This document shows, in pieces, positions 1 to 8,261 of a stretch of DNA of 64,000 nucleotides (its first letter is position 1; the number at the start of each line of letters is the position of its first letter). Under the pieces are notes generated by a model. It made no database searches. It was not told where the DNA came from and was given only the letters and a program-made list of their open reading frames with translations. Source of the DNA: Scatomonas sp963928055 (GTDB lineage Bacteria; Bacillota; Clostridia; Lachnospirales; Lachnospiraceae); contig CAWVDN010000003.1 in assembly GCA_963928055.1 (NCBI GenBank), positions 281,406-345,405 on the forward strand, written 5' to 3'. Both the position numbers and the translations under genes were made by a program.

Positions 1-2
1 CA

Positions 3-1067
3 AGCGGCGGTGACTGTCAGGCATTGAACGCGACCATGCGGGGTGTGGTAAAGGGCCTGGCCAACAACCTGGATGAGCTGGAAGTTTACGGCTTCATGAA
101 CGGGTACAAGGGACTGATCTACGGGGATTACCGTATGCTGACCTCCAAGGATTTCTCGGGGATCCTGACCCGCGGCGGCACGATTCTGGGGACTTCCCGC
201 CAGCCCTTTAAACTGATGCGCGTTCCGGATGAAAAGGGTCTGGATAAGGTAGAGGCCATGAAGCAGACGTACTACAAGCTGCGCCTGGACTGCCTGGTGA
301 TCCTGGGCGGCAACGGCACACAGAAGACGGCCAATCTTCTGCGGGAAGAGGGCCTGAACATCATCCATCTTCCCAAGACCATCGACAATGATATTTACGG
401 AACGGATATGACCTTCGGCTTCTACAGCGCGGTGAACATCGCCACGGATGCCATTGACTGTATCCACACCACAGCCTCCTCCCACAACCGTGTGTTTATC
501 GTGGAGGTTATGGGCCACAAGGTGGGCTGGCTGACTCTGTATGCGGGCATCGCCGGCGGCGCGGATATCATCCTGATCCCGGAGATTCCCTACGATATCG
601 ATAAAGTGGTGGACGCCATCAACAAGCGTGTGGCAAGAGGCAGCGGATTTACGATCCTGGCCGTGGCGGAGGGAGCCATTTCCAAGGAGATCGCCGCGCT
701 TCCCAAGAAGGAGCAGAAAAAGAAACTGGAAAACATCGCAAAGAAGTATCCCTCCATCTCCTACAAGATCGCGGAGGACCTGCAGCAGCGGACCGGCATT
801 GAGATCCGTGTGACGGTGCCCGGCCATACCCAGAGAGGCGGAAGCCCCTGCCCTTATGACCGTGTGCTCTCCACCAGGATCGGCTCCGAGGCCGCGAAAC
901 TGATCCTGGATGATCAGTATGGCTACATGGTGGGCATTGTCAACGGCAAGGTAAAGAAAGTTCCCCTGGAGGAATGCGCGGGCAAGCTGAAGATGGTGGA
1001 TCCGGACTGCCAGGAGGTCAAAGACGCCAAGAGAATGGGCATCAGCTTCGGAGATGAAGACGTTTAA
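3..1067 (+). CDS. pfkA: 6-phosphofructokinase, 5'-truncated by the window edge
   Basis: Phosphorylates fructose 6-phosphate to fructose 1,6-bisphosphate in cytoplasmic glycolysis. The reading frame is open to the window edge (SGGDCQALNATMRG), so the TTG at 24 is an internal codon and the true start lies upstream. Visible motifs are the nucleotide loop GGNGT and the catalytic PKTIDND block, followed by a substrate loop (EVMGHKVGW) and PGHTQRGG. Family knowledge: Gly after the third loop residue favours ATP, while Lys in PKTIDND is typical of PPi-dependent or mixed-clade enzymes, so donor specificity is not certain. The loop has Asn where the E. coli enzyme has Asp. dnaX begins 15 bp downstream. 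Confidence 0.92.
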   Translation, partial: SGGDCQALNATMRGVVKGLANNLDELEVYGFMNGYKGLIYGDYRMLTSKDFSGILTRGGTILGTSRQPFKLMRVPDEKGLDKVEAMKQTYYKLRLDCLVILGGNGTQKTANLLREEGLNIIHLPKTIDNDIYGTDMTFGFYSAVNIATDAIDCIHTTASSHNRVFIVEVMGHKVGWLTLYAGIAGGADIILIPEIPYDIDKVVDAINKRVARGSGFTILAVAEGAISKEIAALPKKEQKKKLENIAKKYPSISYKIAEDLQQRTGIEIRVTVPGHTQRGGSPCPYDRVLSTRIGSEAAKLILDDQYGYMVGIVNGKVKKVPLEECAGKLKMVDPDCQEVKDAKRMGISFGDEDV

Positions 1068-1082
1068 GACAGGAGTGAATCC

Positions 1083-2687
1083 ATGAGCTATACAGCTCTG
1101 TATCGAAAGTTCCGCCCCGGGGAGTTTGAGGATGTCAAGGGGCAGGACCACATTGTAACTACATTAAAGAACCAGATGCGCACCGGGCGCATCGGACATG
1201 CTTACCTGTTCTGCGGGACCCGCGGGACAGGTAAGACTACGGTGGCGAAGATTCTGGCCCGGGCGGTAAACTGCCAGCATCCCGTGGACGGGAGTCCCTG
1301 CAACACGTGCGATTCCTGCCGGGCGATCCTGGCCGGACGGTCCACCAATGTCATCGAGATCGACGCGGCTTCCAACAATGGAGTGGACAACATCCGGGAG
1401 ATCCGGGAGGAGGTTTCCTACCGGCCTACGGAAGGCCGCTACAAAGTTTATATTATCGACGAGGTTCACATGCTCTCGGCGGGAGCCTTCAACGCGCTGC
1501 TGAAGACCCTGGAGGAGCCGCCGGAGTATGTGATTTTTATTCTGGCCACCACGGAGGCCAACAAGATCCCGGTGACCATCCTCTCCCGCTGCCAGCGTTA
1601 TGATTTCCGGCGGATCACCATCGACACCATAGCGGACCGGCTGAAAGAGCTGACGGAGAAGGAGGGCGTGGACGCCGACGAGAAAGCTCTGCGCTACGTG
1701 GCGAAAAAGGCGGACGGCTCCATGCGGGACGCCTTAAGCCTTCTGGACCAGTGCATCGCCTTTTATCTGGGGGAGACCCTGACCTACGACAAGGTCCTGG
1801 AAGTCCTGGGAACGGTGGACACGGAAGTGTTCAGCCGTCTCCTGCGGAAGGTCATTGCCGGGGATGTGTCCGGCTGCATCCATATCCTGGAAAAGCTGGT
1901 GGCCCGGGGCAAGGAGATGAACCAGATAGTCAGCGATTTCACCTGGTATATGCGGAACCTGCTGCTGGTGAAGAACTCGGAGGACCTGGAGGATGTGCTG
2001 GATGTCTCCACGGAAAATCTGGCCCAGCTCCGGGAGGAGAGCCGGATGGTGGACGGGGAAACCCTCATGCGGTATATCCGGATCTTTTCGGAGCTCTCCG
2101 GGCAGATCCGCTATTCCGCCCAGAAGCGGGTGCTGGTGGAAATCGCCCTGATCAAACTCTGCCGTCCCCAGATGGAAACCGGCCTGGATTCCCTTCTGGA
2201 CCGGGTGCGGGCGCTGGAGGAAAAGCTGGAGCAGGGGATCGTCCCGGCCCCTCCGGCGGCGGAGAGCCCCTGGCGGCAGGAAGCTCCTGACGGGGAGGCT
2301 CCGGAGGAACCCAGGATCCTGAAAGCGGCTCCGGAGGATCTGAAGGAGATCCGCATGCAGTGGAAGATGATCGTGGGGAGGACTGCCCCTCCGCTGAAGA
2401 TCTATCTGCAGGGGGCGGTGCCGAAATACGACGGCAGCACCGGAGAGGCGAAGCTGTTCCTGCTCCTTGCGGACAGAACAGCCCAGATGTATGTGAACAG
2501 ACCGGAAAAGATCCAGGAGATCCGACAGGCGATCCGGGAGACCACGGGAAAGGATGTGGAGGTGGAGATCCTTCTGTCCAAGGAGGAATCCCGGAGAGGA
2601 CTGGCAGACATCCCGGTGGAAGAACTGGTCCGGGAAGCGGTCCGGATGCCGGTGGAGATCGAGGACGATCCGGAGGAAGAGGAATAA
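1083..2687 (+). CDS. dnaX: DNA polymerase III subunit gamma/tau
   Basis: Clamp-loader ATPase of the replisome. At 534 aa it has the usual order: AAA+ Walker A GTRGTGKT (residues 45-52), zinc-binding cysteines C64, C73, C76 and C79, Walker B/DEVH (126-129), an SRC sensor motif (ILSRCQRY), the DnaX collar, and an acidic Pro/Glu-rich C-terminal region. The ATG at 1083 follows a purine-rich AGGAG. It heads dnaX-ebfC-recR, a very common Firmicutes arrangement linking replication and recombinational repair. No frameshift-type slippery run was identified. Confidence 0.97.
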   Translation: MSYTALYRKFRPGEFEDVKGQDHIVTTLKNQMRTGRIGHAYLFCGTRGTGKTTVAKILARAVNCQHPVDGSPCNTCDSCRAILAGRSTNVIEIDAASNNGVDNIREIREEVSYRPTEGRYKVYIIDEVHMLSAGAFNALLKTLEEPPEYVIFILATTEANKIPVTILSRCQRYDFRRITIDTIADRLKELTEKEGVDADEKALRYVAKKADGSMRDALSLLDQCIAFYLGETLTYDKVLEVLGTVDTEVFSRLLRKVIAGDVSGCIHILEKLVARGKEMNQIVSDFTWYMRNLLLVKNSEDLEDVLDVSTENLAQLREESRMVDGETLMRYIRIFSELSGQIRYSAQKRVLVEIALIKLCRPQMETGLDSLLDRVRALEEKLEQGIVPAPPAAESPWRQEAPDGEAPEEPRILKAAPEDLKEIRMQWKMIVGRTAPPLKIYLQGAVPKYDGSTGEAKLFLLLADRTAQMYVNRPEKIQEIRQAIRETTGKDVEVEILLSKEESRRGLADIPVEELVREAVRMPVEIEDDPEEEE

Positions 2688-2701
2688 GGAGGAAGAAAGA
2701 A

Positions 2702-3055
2702 ATGGCAAGAAGAGGCGGATTCCCGGGAGGGATGCCTGGCAACATGAATAATCTGATGAAGCAGGCGCAGCGCATGCAGCGTCAGATGGAGGAAAACCAG
2801 AAGGCGCTGGAGGAAAAGGAATTTACCGCGGCTGCCGGCGGCGGCGCGGTAGAGGTAACGGTTTCCGGGAAACGGGAAGTGACGAAAGTGCACATCGAGC
2901 CGGAAGCGGTGGATCCCGAGGATGTGGAGATGCTGGAGGATCTGATCATGGCCGCGGCCAACGAGGCGCTGCGGAAGGTAGATGAGGAATCCGCGGCGGC
3001 CATGTCCAAAATGACCGGCGGCCTGGGCGGTCTGGGCGGAGGGTTCCCCTTCTGA
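2702..3055 (+). CDS. ebfC: YbaB/EbfC family nucleoid-associated protein
   Basis: A 117-aa DNA-binding protein of the YbaB/EbfC family, thought to form dimers that coat DNA. The start ATG at 2702 (MARRGGFPGG) is preceded by AAGGAGGAAG. The N-terminal segment is Gly/Met/Asn-rich (GGMPGNMNNLMKQAQRMQRQ), followed by the helical dimerisation region and the conserved ITxVxIxPEAVDPED-like core (KVHIEPEAVDPEDVEMLED), and a Gly-rich tail. Its stop overlaps the recR start (ATGA), indicating translational coupling. The frame can be extended far upstream through dnaX, but that part is a shadow. Confidence 0.95.
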   Translation: MARRGGFPGGMPGNMNNLMKQAQRMQRQMEENQKALEEKEFTAAAGGGAVEVTVSGKREVTKVHIEPEAVDPEDVEMLEDLIMAAANEALRKVDEESAAAMSKMTGGLGGLGGGFPF

Positions 3056-3651
3056 TGGAATACTATTCAAGTCATATCAGCAAATTGATCGAAGAGCTGG
3101 GGAGACTGCCGGGCATCGGCCCCAAGTCCGCCCAGCGGCTGGCCTTTCATATCGTAAATATGCCTTCGGAGCAGGTGGAAGCGCTTTCCGCCTCCATCCG
3201 GGAGGCCAAGGCCAATGTCCGCTACTGCCGGATCTGCTGCACCCTGACGGATCAGGAGGTATGCCCTATCTGCAGCAATCCTTCCCGGGATCCGAAGAAG
3301 ATCATGGTGGTGGAAAATTCCCGGGATCTGGCGGCCTATGAAAAGACAGGAAAATATGACGGGGTGTACCATGTGCTCCACGGAGCCATCTCCCCCATGC
3401 TGGGCATCGGTCCCGATGACATCCGTCTGAAGGAACTGATGCAGCGGCTGCAGGGAGAAGTGGAGGAAGTGATCATCGCCACCAACTCCAGCCTGGAGGG
3501 GGAAACCACCGCCATGTACATCAGCAAGCTGATCAAACCGACAGGGATCCGGGTGACCCGCATTGCCAGCGGCGTGCCGGTGGGCGGAGACCTGGAATAT
3601 ATCGATGAAGTGACTCTGCTCCGTGCTCTTGAGGGACGGGTGGAGCTGTAG
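3055..3651 (+). CDS. recR: Recombination mediator RecR
   Basis: Acts with RecO and RecF to load RecA at single-strand gaps. At 198 aa it matches the family length. It carries a helix-hairpin-helix (GRLPGIGPKSAQRLA, residues 16-30), a four-cysteine zinc site (C58, C61, C70, C73), a Toprim domain (IMVVENSRDLAAYE) and the C-terminal IxRIASGVPVGGDLEYxD block. Start and the ebfC stop overlap by one base within ATGA. The LacI gene downstream is 17 bp away and functionally unrelated. Confidence 0.97.
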   Translation: MEYYSSHISKLIEELGRLPGIGPKSAQRLAFHIVNMPSEQVEALSASIREAKANVRYCRICCTLTDQEVCPICSNPSRDPKKIMVVENSRDLAAYEKTGKYDGVYHVLHGAISPMLGIGPDDIRLKELMQRLQGEVEEVIIATNSSLEGETTAMYISKLIKPTGIRVTRIASGVPVGGDLEYIDEVTLLRALEGRVEL

Positions 3652-3668
3652 CGGAAAGGAGGAAGCGT

Positions 3669-4769
3669 ATGGCAAGGAAAAAAGTGACTTCCTCCGATGT
3701 GGCCCGGGCATCCGGCGTTTCACAGGCTACGGTGTCCATGATCCTGAACCATAAGAGCACGGTTTCTTTTACCCGTGAGACGGTGGAAAAGGTGGAGCGG
3801 ACGGCCCGTGAGATGGGGTATCAGGTGCCCCGGCGGAGAAACCACAAAGATACCCGCAGCCAGCGCCTGATCGTGGCAGTCTGTCCCACGCTGACCAACC
3901 CCTACTACGTTATGCTGCTCCAGGGCATTGAGGAGATCGCCAAGGAAAGAGGCTACGGGGTCTTTGTCTGCAACACCCAGAGGAATCTGAAGCTGGAGGA
4001 AAACTATCTGCGGACCATGCGGGCCATGCAGCCCCAGGGGATCATTTACACCTGCAATCCCAGCGAATGCTATCGGGATATGATCCGGGAGCTGGCGGAA
4101 AAGATCCCGCTGGTAGTGGTAAACAACCGGGACGAAGGCATGACCATGGACGCGGTGGAACTGAACAATGCCAAACCCGGCCGTCTGATGGCCGGACACC
4201 TGCTGAAACTGGGCCACCGGCATGTGGCCTTCGTCTCTCCGCCTCTGACTTCCCGCCAGGGACAGCGGCAGAAACGGATCGAGGGTTTTCTGCAGGAGTA
4301 CGAAGAAGCGGGGCTGAGGCAGAATGTGATCGTCAAAGCCGCCGGGACGGAGCTGATCTCCGGGATCCCCAGCATGGATTCCGAGTACCGGATGGGATAC
4401 CTGCTGACCCGGGAACTGATGGAAACGTATCCGGAACTGACGGCTGTGGCCGGCATGAACGATATGATGGCCTTCGGGATCATGGACGCGCTGCTGTCCA
4501 TGCGGAAGAAGGTTCCCCAGGATGTGTCGGTGATCGGTTGCGACAACACCATTTTCGCGGCGCTGCGTCCCATCTCCCTGACCACCATCGATCATTTCGT
4601 TTCTTTAAAGGGCCGGGACGCCTGCGAGATCGTCATTAAGAAGATCCATGCCCAGCGGAATTACCGGGCGGGAAACGAGCCGGTAAGTATCTATCACATC
4701 GAATATGAGCCGAAACTGATCGTGCGGGGCAGCACAGGCTATGCCCGCATTTCCAGGAAAAATAAATAG
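3669..4769 (+). CDS. LacI family transcriptional regulator
   Basis: A 366-aa repressor-type protein with the N-terminal LacI helix-turn-helix (TSSDVARASGVSQATVSMIL, about residues 7-26) followed by a periplasmic-binding-protein-like effector domain starting near VAVCPTLTNPYYVMLLQGIE. The ATG at 3669 sits after AAAGGAGGAAG. Effector and target are not evident. The next operon (aldolase/transaldolase plus transketolase) lies 242 bp downstream on the same strand behind its own promoter, so control of pentose or fructose phosphate metabolism is an inference from proximity only. Confidence 0.9.
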   Translation: MARKKVTSSDVARASGVSQATVSMILNHKSTVSFTRETVEKVERTAREMGYQVPRRRNHKDTRSQRLIVAVCPTLTNPYYVMLLQGIEEIAKERGYGVFVCNTQRNLKLEENYLRTMRAMQPQGIIYTCNPSECYRDMIRELAEKIPLVVVNNRDEGMTMDAVELNNAKPGRLMAGHLLKLGHRHVAFVSPPLTSRQGQRQKRIEGFLQEYEEAGLRQNVIVKAAGTELISGIPSMDSEYRMGYLLTRELMETYPELTAVAGMNDMMAFGIMDALLSMRKKVPQDVSVIGCDNTIFAALRPISLTTIDHFVSLKGRDACEIVIKKIHAQRNYRAGNEPVSIYHIEYEPKLIVRGSTGYARISRKNK

Positions 4770-4912
4770 ATACGGAGAAATTATTATTAATAAAAATAAG
4801 GCGTAGAAAAAATAAACCGCGAAAATACGGGGTTTGTCGGGAAAGAAAGAGTTCCGGAATTAATAAAAAGAAAATAATTAATAAAAATTTTAATTAATAG
4901 AAAAACCGGTGC

Positions 4913-4940
4913 TTGACCGGGGACGGAATATGTTTATACT
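4913..4940 (+). promoter_or_regulatory. SigA-type promoter before the fsa-transketolase operon
   Basis: TTGACC (4913-4918), 16-bp spacer, TATACT (4935-4940) in an AT-rich 240-bp gap. The -10 overlaps a small dyad ATACT-AAA-AGTAT (4936-4948), which could be an operator. The ATG of the aldolase gene is 72 bp downstream. Confidence 0.7.
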
Positions 4941-5011
4941 AAAAGTATAGCCCCATCCGAGAAACAAAAACAGGGGCAGAAAAAACAATCAGGACAAGGG
5001 AGGTTTTAGCA

Positions 5012-5668
5012 ATGAGATTTTTTGTTGACACAGCCAATGTAGACGAGATCAGAAAAGCCAATGACATGGGGATCATCTGCGGAGTTACCACCAATCCGTC
5101 TCTGATCGCCAAAGAGGGAAGGGATTTTAACGAGGTGATCAAGGAGATCGCTTCCATCGTGGACGGAGCCATCAGCGGCGAGGTAAAAGCCACCACCACC
5201 GACGCCGAGGGAATGATCAAAGAGGGACGTGAGATCGCGGCCATCCATCCCAACATGGTAGTCAAGATCCCCATGACCGTAGAAGGCCTGAAGGCAGTCA
5301 AGGTCCTTCACGCGGAAGGCATCAAGACCAACGTGACATTGATCTTCTCCGCCAACCAGGCGCTGCTGGCAGCCAGAGCAGGCGCTACGTATGTATCCCC
5401 CTTCCTGGGAAGACTGGATGATATCAACCAGAGAGGCGTGGATCTGATCACCGAGATCTCCGAGATCTTCCAGGCAGCCGGCGATATCGACACCCAGATC
5501 ATCGCGGCCAGCATCCGCAATCCCATCCATGTGACCGACTGCGCGCTGGCAGGCGCGGATATTGCCACGGTTCCCTACAAAGTTCTGGAGCAGATGACCA
5601 AACATCCCCTGACGGATGCCGGCATCGAGAAATTCCAGGCGGATTACAAGGCAGTATTCGGAGAATAA
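5012..5668 (+). CDS. fsa: Fructose-6-phosphate aldolase / transaldolase-like protein
   Basis: A class I aldolase of the small transaldolase (TalC/MipB/FSA) family; either cleaves fructose 6-phosphate or acts as transaldolase in the non-oxidative pentose phosphate pathway. At 218 aa it has the short-family length. The Schiff-base lysine is K85 in VVKIPMT, with TNPSLIAKEG near residue 28 and the conserved YVSPFLGRLDD block. The ATG at 5012 follows GGGAGG. It is co-directional with and just ahead of split transketolase genes, favouring a transaldolase role in this operon. Confidence 0.92.
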   Translation: MRFFVDTANVDEIRKANDMGIICGVTTNPSLIAKEGRDFNEVIKEIASIVDGAISGEVKATTTDAEGMIKEGREIAAIHPNMVVKIPMTVEGLKAVKVLHAEGIKTNVTLIFSANQALLAARAGATYVSPFLGRLDDINQRGVDLITEISEIFQAAGDIDTQIIAASIRNPIHVTDCALAGADIATVPYKVLEQMTKHPLTDAGIEKFQADYKAVFGE

Positions 5669-5693
5669 TCGGAAAACAAAAAGGAGAGGAACC

Positions 5694-6533
5694 ATGACTA
5701 CATTAGAGCTTCAGAAAATGGCCAATGAAGTCCGCAAGGACATTGTAACGGCTGTGCACGCGGCGAAGGCCGGCCATCCCGGCGGCTCTCTGTCCGCGGC
5801 GGAGATTTTTACATATCTGTATTTTGAAGAACTGCATGTGGATCCCAAGGATCCCAAAAAAGCGGACCGCGACCGCTTCGTGCTGTCCAAAGGACACACG
5901 GCCCCCGGCTACTATTCCGTACTGGCGGAGAAAGGCTTCTTCCCCAAGGAAGATCTTAAGACCCTCCGTCATCTGGGTTCTTATCTGCAGGGCCATCCGG
6001 ATATGAAACATATCCCCGGCGTGGATATGTCCAGCGGATCCCTGGGCCAGGGCATCTCCGCCGCAGTGGGTATGGCGCTGACGGCAAAGCTTTATAACCA
6101 GGATTACCGGGTTTACACCCTGCTGGGAGACGGCGAGATCCAGGAAGGCCAGGTATGGGAGGCCGCCATGTTTGCCGGCGCCAGAAAACTGGACAACCTG
6201 GTGGTGATCGTGGACAATAACGATCTGCAGATCGACGGAAGAGTAGGGGATGTATGTTCTCCCTACCCCATCGATAAGAAATTTGAAGCATTTAACTTCC
6301 ATGTGATCCGGGTAGCGGACGGCAATGATTTTGATCAGCTCCGGGCCGCGTTCCAGGAAGCCAGAGAAGTCAAGGGAATGCCCTGCGCCATCATCGCCAG
6401 GACCGTGAAAGGCAAGGGAGTTTCCTATATGGAAGATCAGGCAGGCTGGCACGGAAAAGCCCCCAACGATGAAGAGTACAGGATTGCGATGGAAGAGCTG
6501 GAAAAGGCAGGTGAAGCGTTATGTCAGAAGTAA
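5694..6533 (+). CDS. tktN: Transketolase, N-terminal (TPP-binding) subunit
   Basis: First half of a split transketolase that moves two-carbon units between sugar phosphates. At 279 aa it contains HAAKAGHPGGSLSAAEI, the substrate/TPP region SKGHTAPGYYSVLAEKG and the diphosphate-binding GDG...N motif (GDGEIQEGQVWEAA to VDNND). The ATG at 5694 has AAGGAGAGG just upstream; an in-frame upstream extension overlaps the aldolase gene and lacks support. It overlaps tktC by 13 bp, consistent with coupled synthesis of the two subunits. Confidence 0.95.
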   Translation: MTTLELQKMANEVRKDIVTAVHAAKAGHPGGSLSAAEIFTYLYFEELHVDPKDPKKADRDRFVLSKGHTAPGYYSVLAEKGFFPKEDLKTLRHLGSYLQGHPDMKHIPGVDMSSGSLGQGISAAVGMALTAKLYNQDYRVYTLLGDGEIQEGQVWEAAMFAGARKLDNLVVIVDNNDLQIDGRVGDVCSPYPIDKKFEAFNFHVIRVADGNDFDQLRAAFQEAREVKGMPCAIIARTVKGKGVSYMEDQAGWHGKAPNDEEYRIAMEELEKAGEALCQK

Positions 6534-7459
6534 AGAAGATTGCGACCAGGGACAGTTACGGGAATGCGCTGGTAGAGCTGGGAAAAGAGCATGATGACCT
6601 GGTGGTGCTGGATGCGGATCTGGCGTCTGCCACCAAGACGGGAACCTTCAAGAAGGCTTTCCCGGAGCGCCACATTGACTGCGGGATCGCGGAGAGCAAC
6701 ATGATGGGCATCGCCGCCGGCATCGCCGCTGCCGGAAAAGTTCCCTTTGCCAGCAGCTTTGCCATGTTTGCTGCCGGCCGGGCCTTTGAGCAGGTGCGGA
6801 ACTCCGTCGGGTATCCCCATCTGAACGTAAAGATCGGAGCCACCCATGCGGGTATCTCCGTAGGCGAGGACGGAGCCACCCATCAGTGCAACGAGGATAT
6901 CGCGCTGATGCGGACCATCCCCGGCATGGTAGTGATCAATCCCTCCGATGACGTGGAGGCAAAGGCAGCCGTGAAAGCGGCCTATGAGCATCAGGGACCG
7001 GTTTATCTGCGTTTCGGACGTCTGGCCGCTCCTGTGATCAATGACCGCCCGGATTACAAATTTGAGCTGGGCAAGGGCATTGTGATGAGAGAAGGAAAGG
7101 ATCTGACCATCGTGGCTACCGGTCTGATGGTCTCCGAATCTCTGGCTGCGGCTGAGCTTCTGGCCGCGGACGGCATTGACGCCAAAGTGATCAACATCCA
7201 TACCATCAAACCGCTGGATGAGGAGCTGATCCTGGCAGCGGCAAAGGAAACCGGAAAAGTTGTGACGGTAGAAGAGCACTCCGTGATTGGCGGTCTGGGC
7301 AGCGCGGTATGCGATGCGCTCTGCGCCAGCCATCCGGTGCCGGTGCTGAAGATCGGCATGCAGGATGTATTCGGAGAGTCCGGCCCGGCGGTACAGCTTC
7401 TGGAGAAGTACGGACTGGATTCCAAGGGAATCTATCAGAGCATTAAAGGCTGGTATTAA
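6521..7459 (+). CDS. tktC: Transketolase, C-terminal subunit
   Basis: Second half of the split transketolase: pyrimidine-binding domain followed by the C-terminal regulatory domain, 312 aa. Visible are the glutamate-containing block CGIAESNMMGIAAGIAAAG that contacts the TPP aminopyrimidine, the GATHAGISVGEDGATHQ loop, and a C-terminal GESGPAVQLLEKYGLD. It ends the fsa-tktN-tktC operon and is followed 18 bp later by a strong bidirectional hairpin. Confidence 0.95.
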   Translation: MSEVKKIATRDSYGNALVELGKEHDDLVVLDADLASATKTGTFKKAFPERHIDCGIAESNMMGIAAGIAAAGKVPFASSFAMFAAGRAFEQVRNSVGYPHLNVKIGATHAGISVGEDGATHQCNEDIALMRTIPGMVVINPSDDVEAKAAVKAAYEHQGPVYLRFGRLAAPVINDRPDYKFELGKGIVMREGKDLTIVATGLMVSESLAAAELLAADGIDAKVINIHTIKPLDEELILAAAKETGKVVTVEEHSVIGGLGSAVCDALCASHPVPVLKIGMQDVFGESGPAVQLLEKYGLDSKGIYQSIKGWY

Positions 7460-7460
7460 A

Positions 7461-8081
7461 TCAGTTATACAGGTAGGAAAAGGCTGCTGTCCCCGGACGG
7501 CAGCCTTTTCCTGTTCTGCCGGGAGGCGGGCAGCACCGGGACAGGAGGATCCCCCGGCTGATGGTGTCGGCCATGCGCAGGATCCGGGAGAAATCTACAG
7601 ACTGCAGCTCCCGGTGGGAATTCTTTTCAAAGCTGCTGACAATACCGGTGATGAAAAGATCGCCCACGGGAGGGAGATCTTTCCCGGCGCCGGCCCCCGG
7701 CCGTATGGAACCCGCTCCTACGGTAATGTGATGCTGGTGGCTGTTACAGCCCAGGGAGGCGTCCACCGCCAGGATCAGAGCCCGGGGATGGCAGAGAGAG
7801 ATCTCGGCGAGGGCTTCCTTAAGATTCATGGCATGAACCGGATGCTCCAGCGTCCCGTAGACATGAAAATGCTCTCTCTGACTTTCGGCCAGAGTACCGC
7901 CTACCAGGGGGCCCAGGCTGTCCCCGGCGATGCGGTCGCTGCCGATGCAGAGACAGACCAGATCTTTCCGGGAACGCAGGGGTCCCCGAAGGCACCGGTC
8001 GAGGCATCTGGCCAGAAGCCGGCTGGCCTCCGGGTTCTGTTCGCTGATGTATGTGACGGATGGTTTCGGCTTCCATATCAT
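7461..8081 (-). CDS. yyaC: Spore protease YyaC-like protein (DUF1256)
   Basis: Homologue of YyaC, a spore-associated protein of the GPR protease fold. From the ATG at 8081 it is 206 aa, the usual family size. Conserved parts are LVCLCIGSDRIAGDSLGPLVG, VYGTLEHPVHAMNL and ALILAVDASLG. The upstream ATG at 8138 has a GGGGGAG close by and would add 19 residues; the frame stays open to 8204. Substrate unknown. The 3' end runs through the terminator shared with tktC, so the final dozen residues are encoded by the hairpin. Confidence 0.85.
   Translation of the reverse strand: MIWKPKPSVTYISEQNPEASRLLARCLDRCLRGPLRSRKDLVCLCIGSDRIAGDSLGPLVGGTLAESQREHFHVYGTLEHPVHAMNLKEALAEISLCHPRALILAVDASLGCNSHQHHITVGAGSIRPGAGAGKDLPPVGDLFITGIVSSFEKNSHRELQSVDFSRILRMADTISRGILLSRCCPPPGRTGKGCRPGTAAFSYLYN
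7478..7509. terminator. Bidirectional terminator
   Basis: Perfect 10-bp stem AAAAGGCTGC / GCAGCCTTTT, with an inner GTCC/GGAC pair, flanked by A and T runs. It ends the transketolase operon. The same DNA encodes the last residues of yyaC on the reverse strand. Confidence 0.85.
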
Positions 8082-8261
8082 AGGCGCACCTGCCTTTGCT
8101 GTTCTTTTATTAGGATATTCAGAAAAGGGAAAAATCATGCGCTCCCCCGGAAAATGTCGGAGAAAACAGGGATCCCGCCTGCAAAAACCGATAAAATTTT
8201 CCACCTGATTGTGCTACCATAGGTGGACAGGGCACAACAGTAGTCAAAGGGGTGATTTTTT

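Noticed and set aside
5616..5693. Longer N-terminus for tktN
   Set aside because: It overlaps the aldolase gene in another frame; the ATG at 5694 has a proper ribosome site and matches family length.
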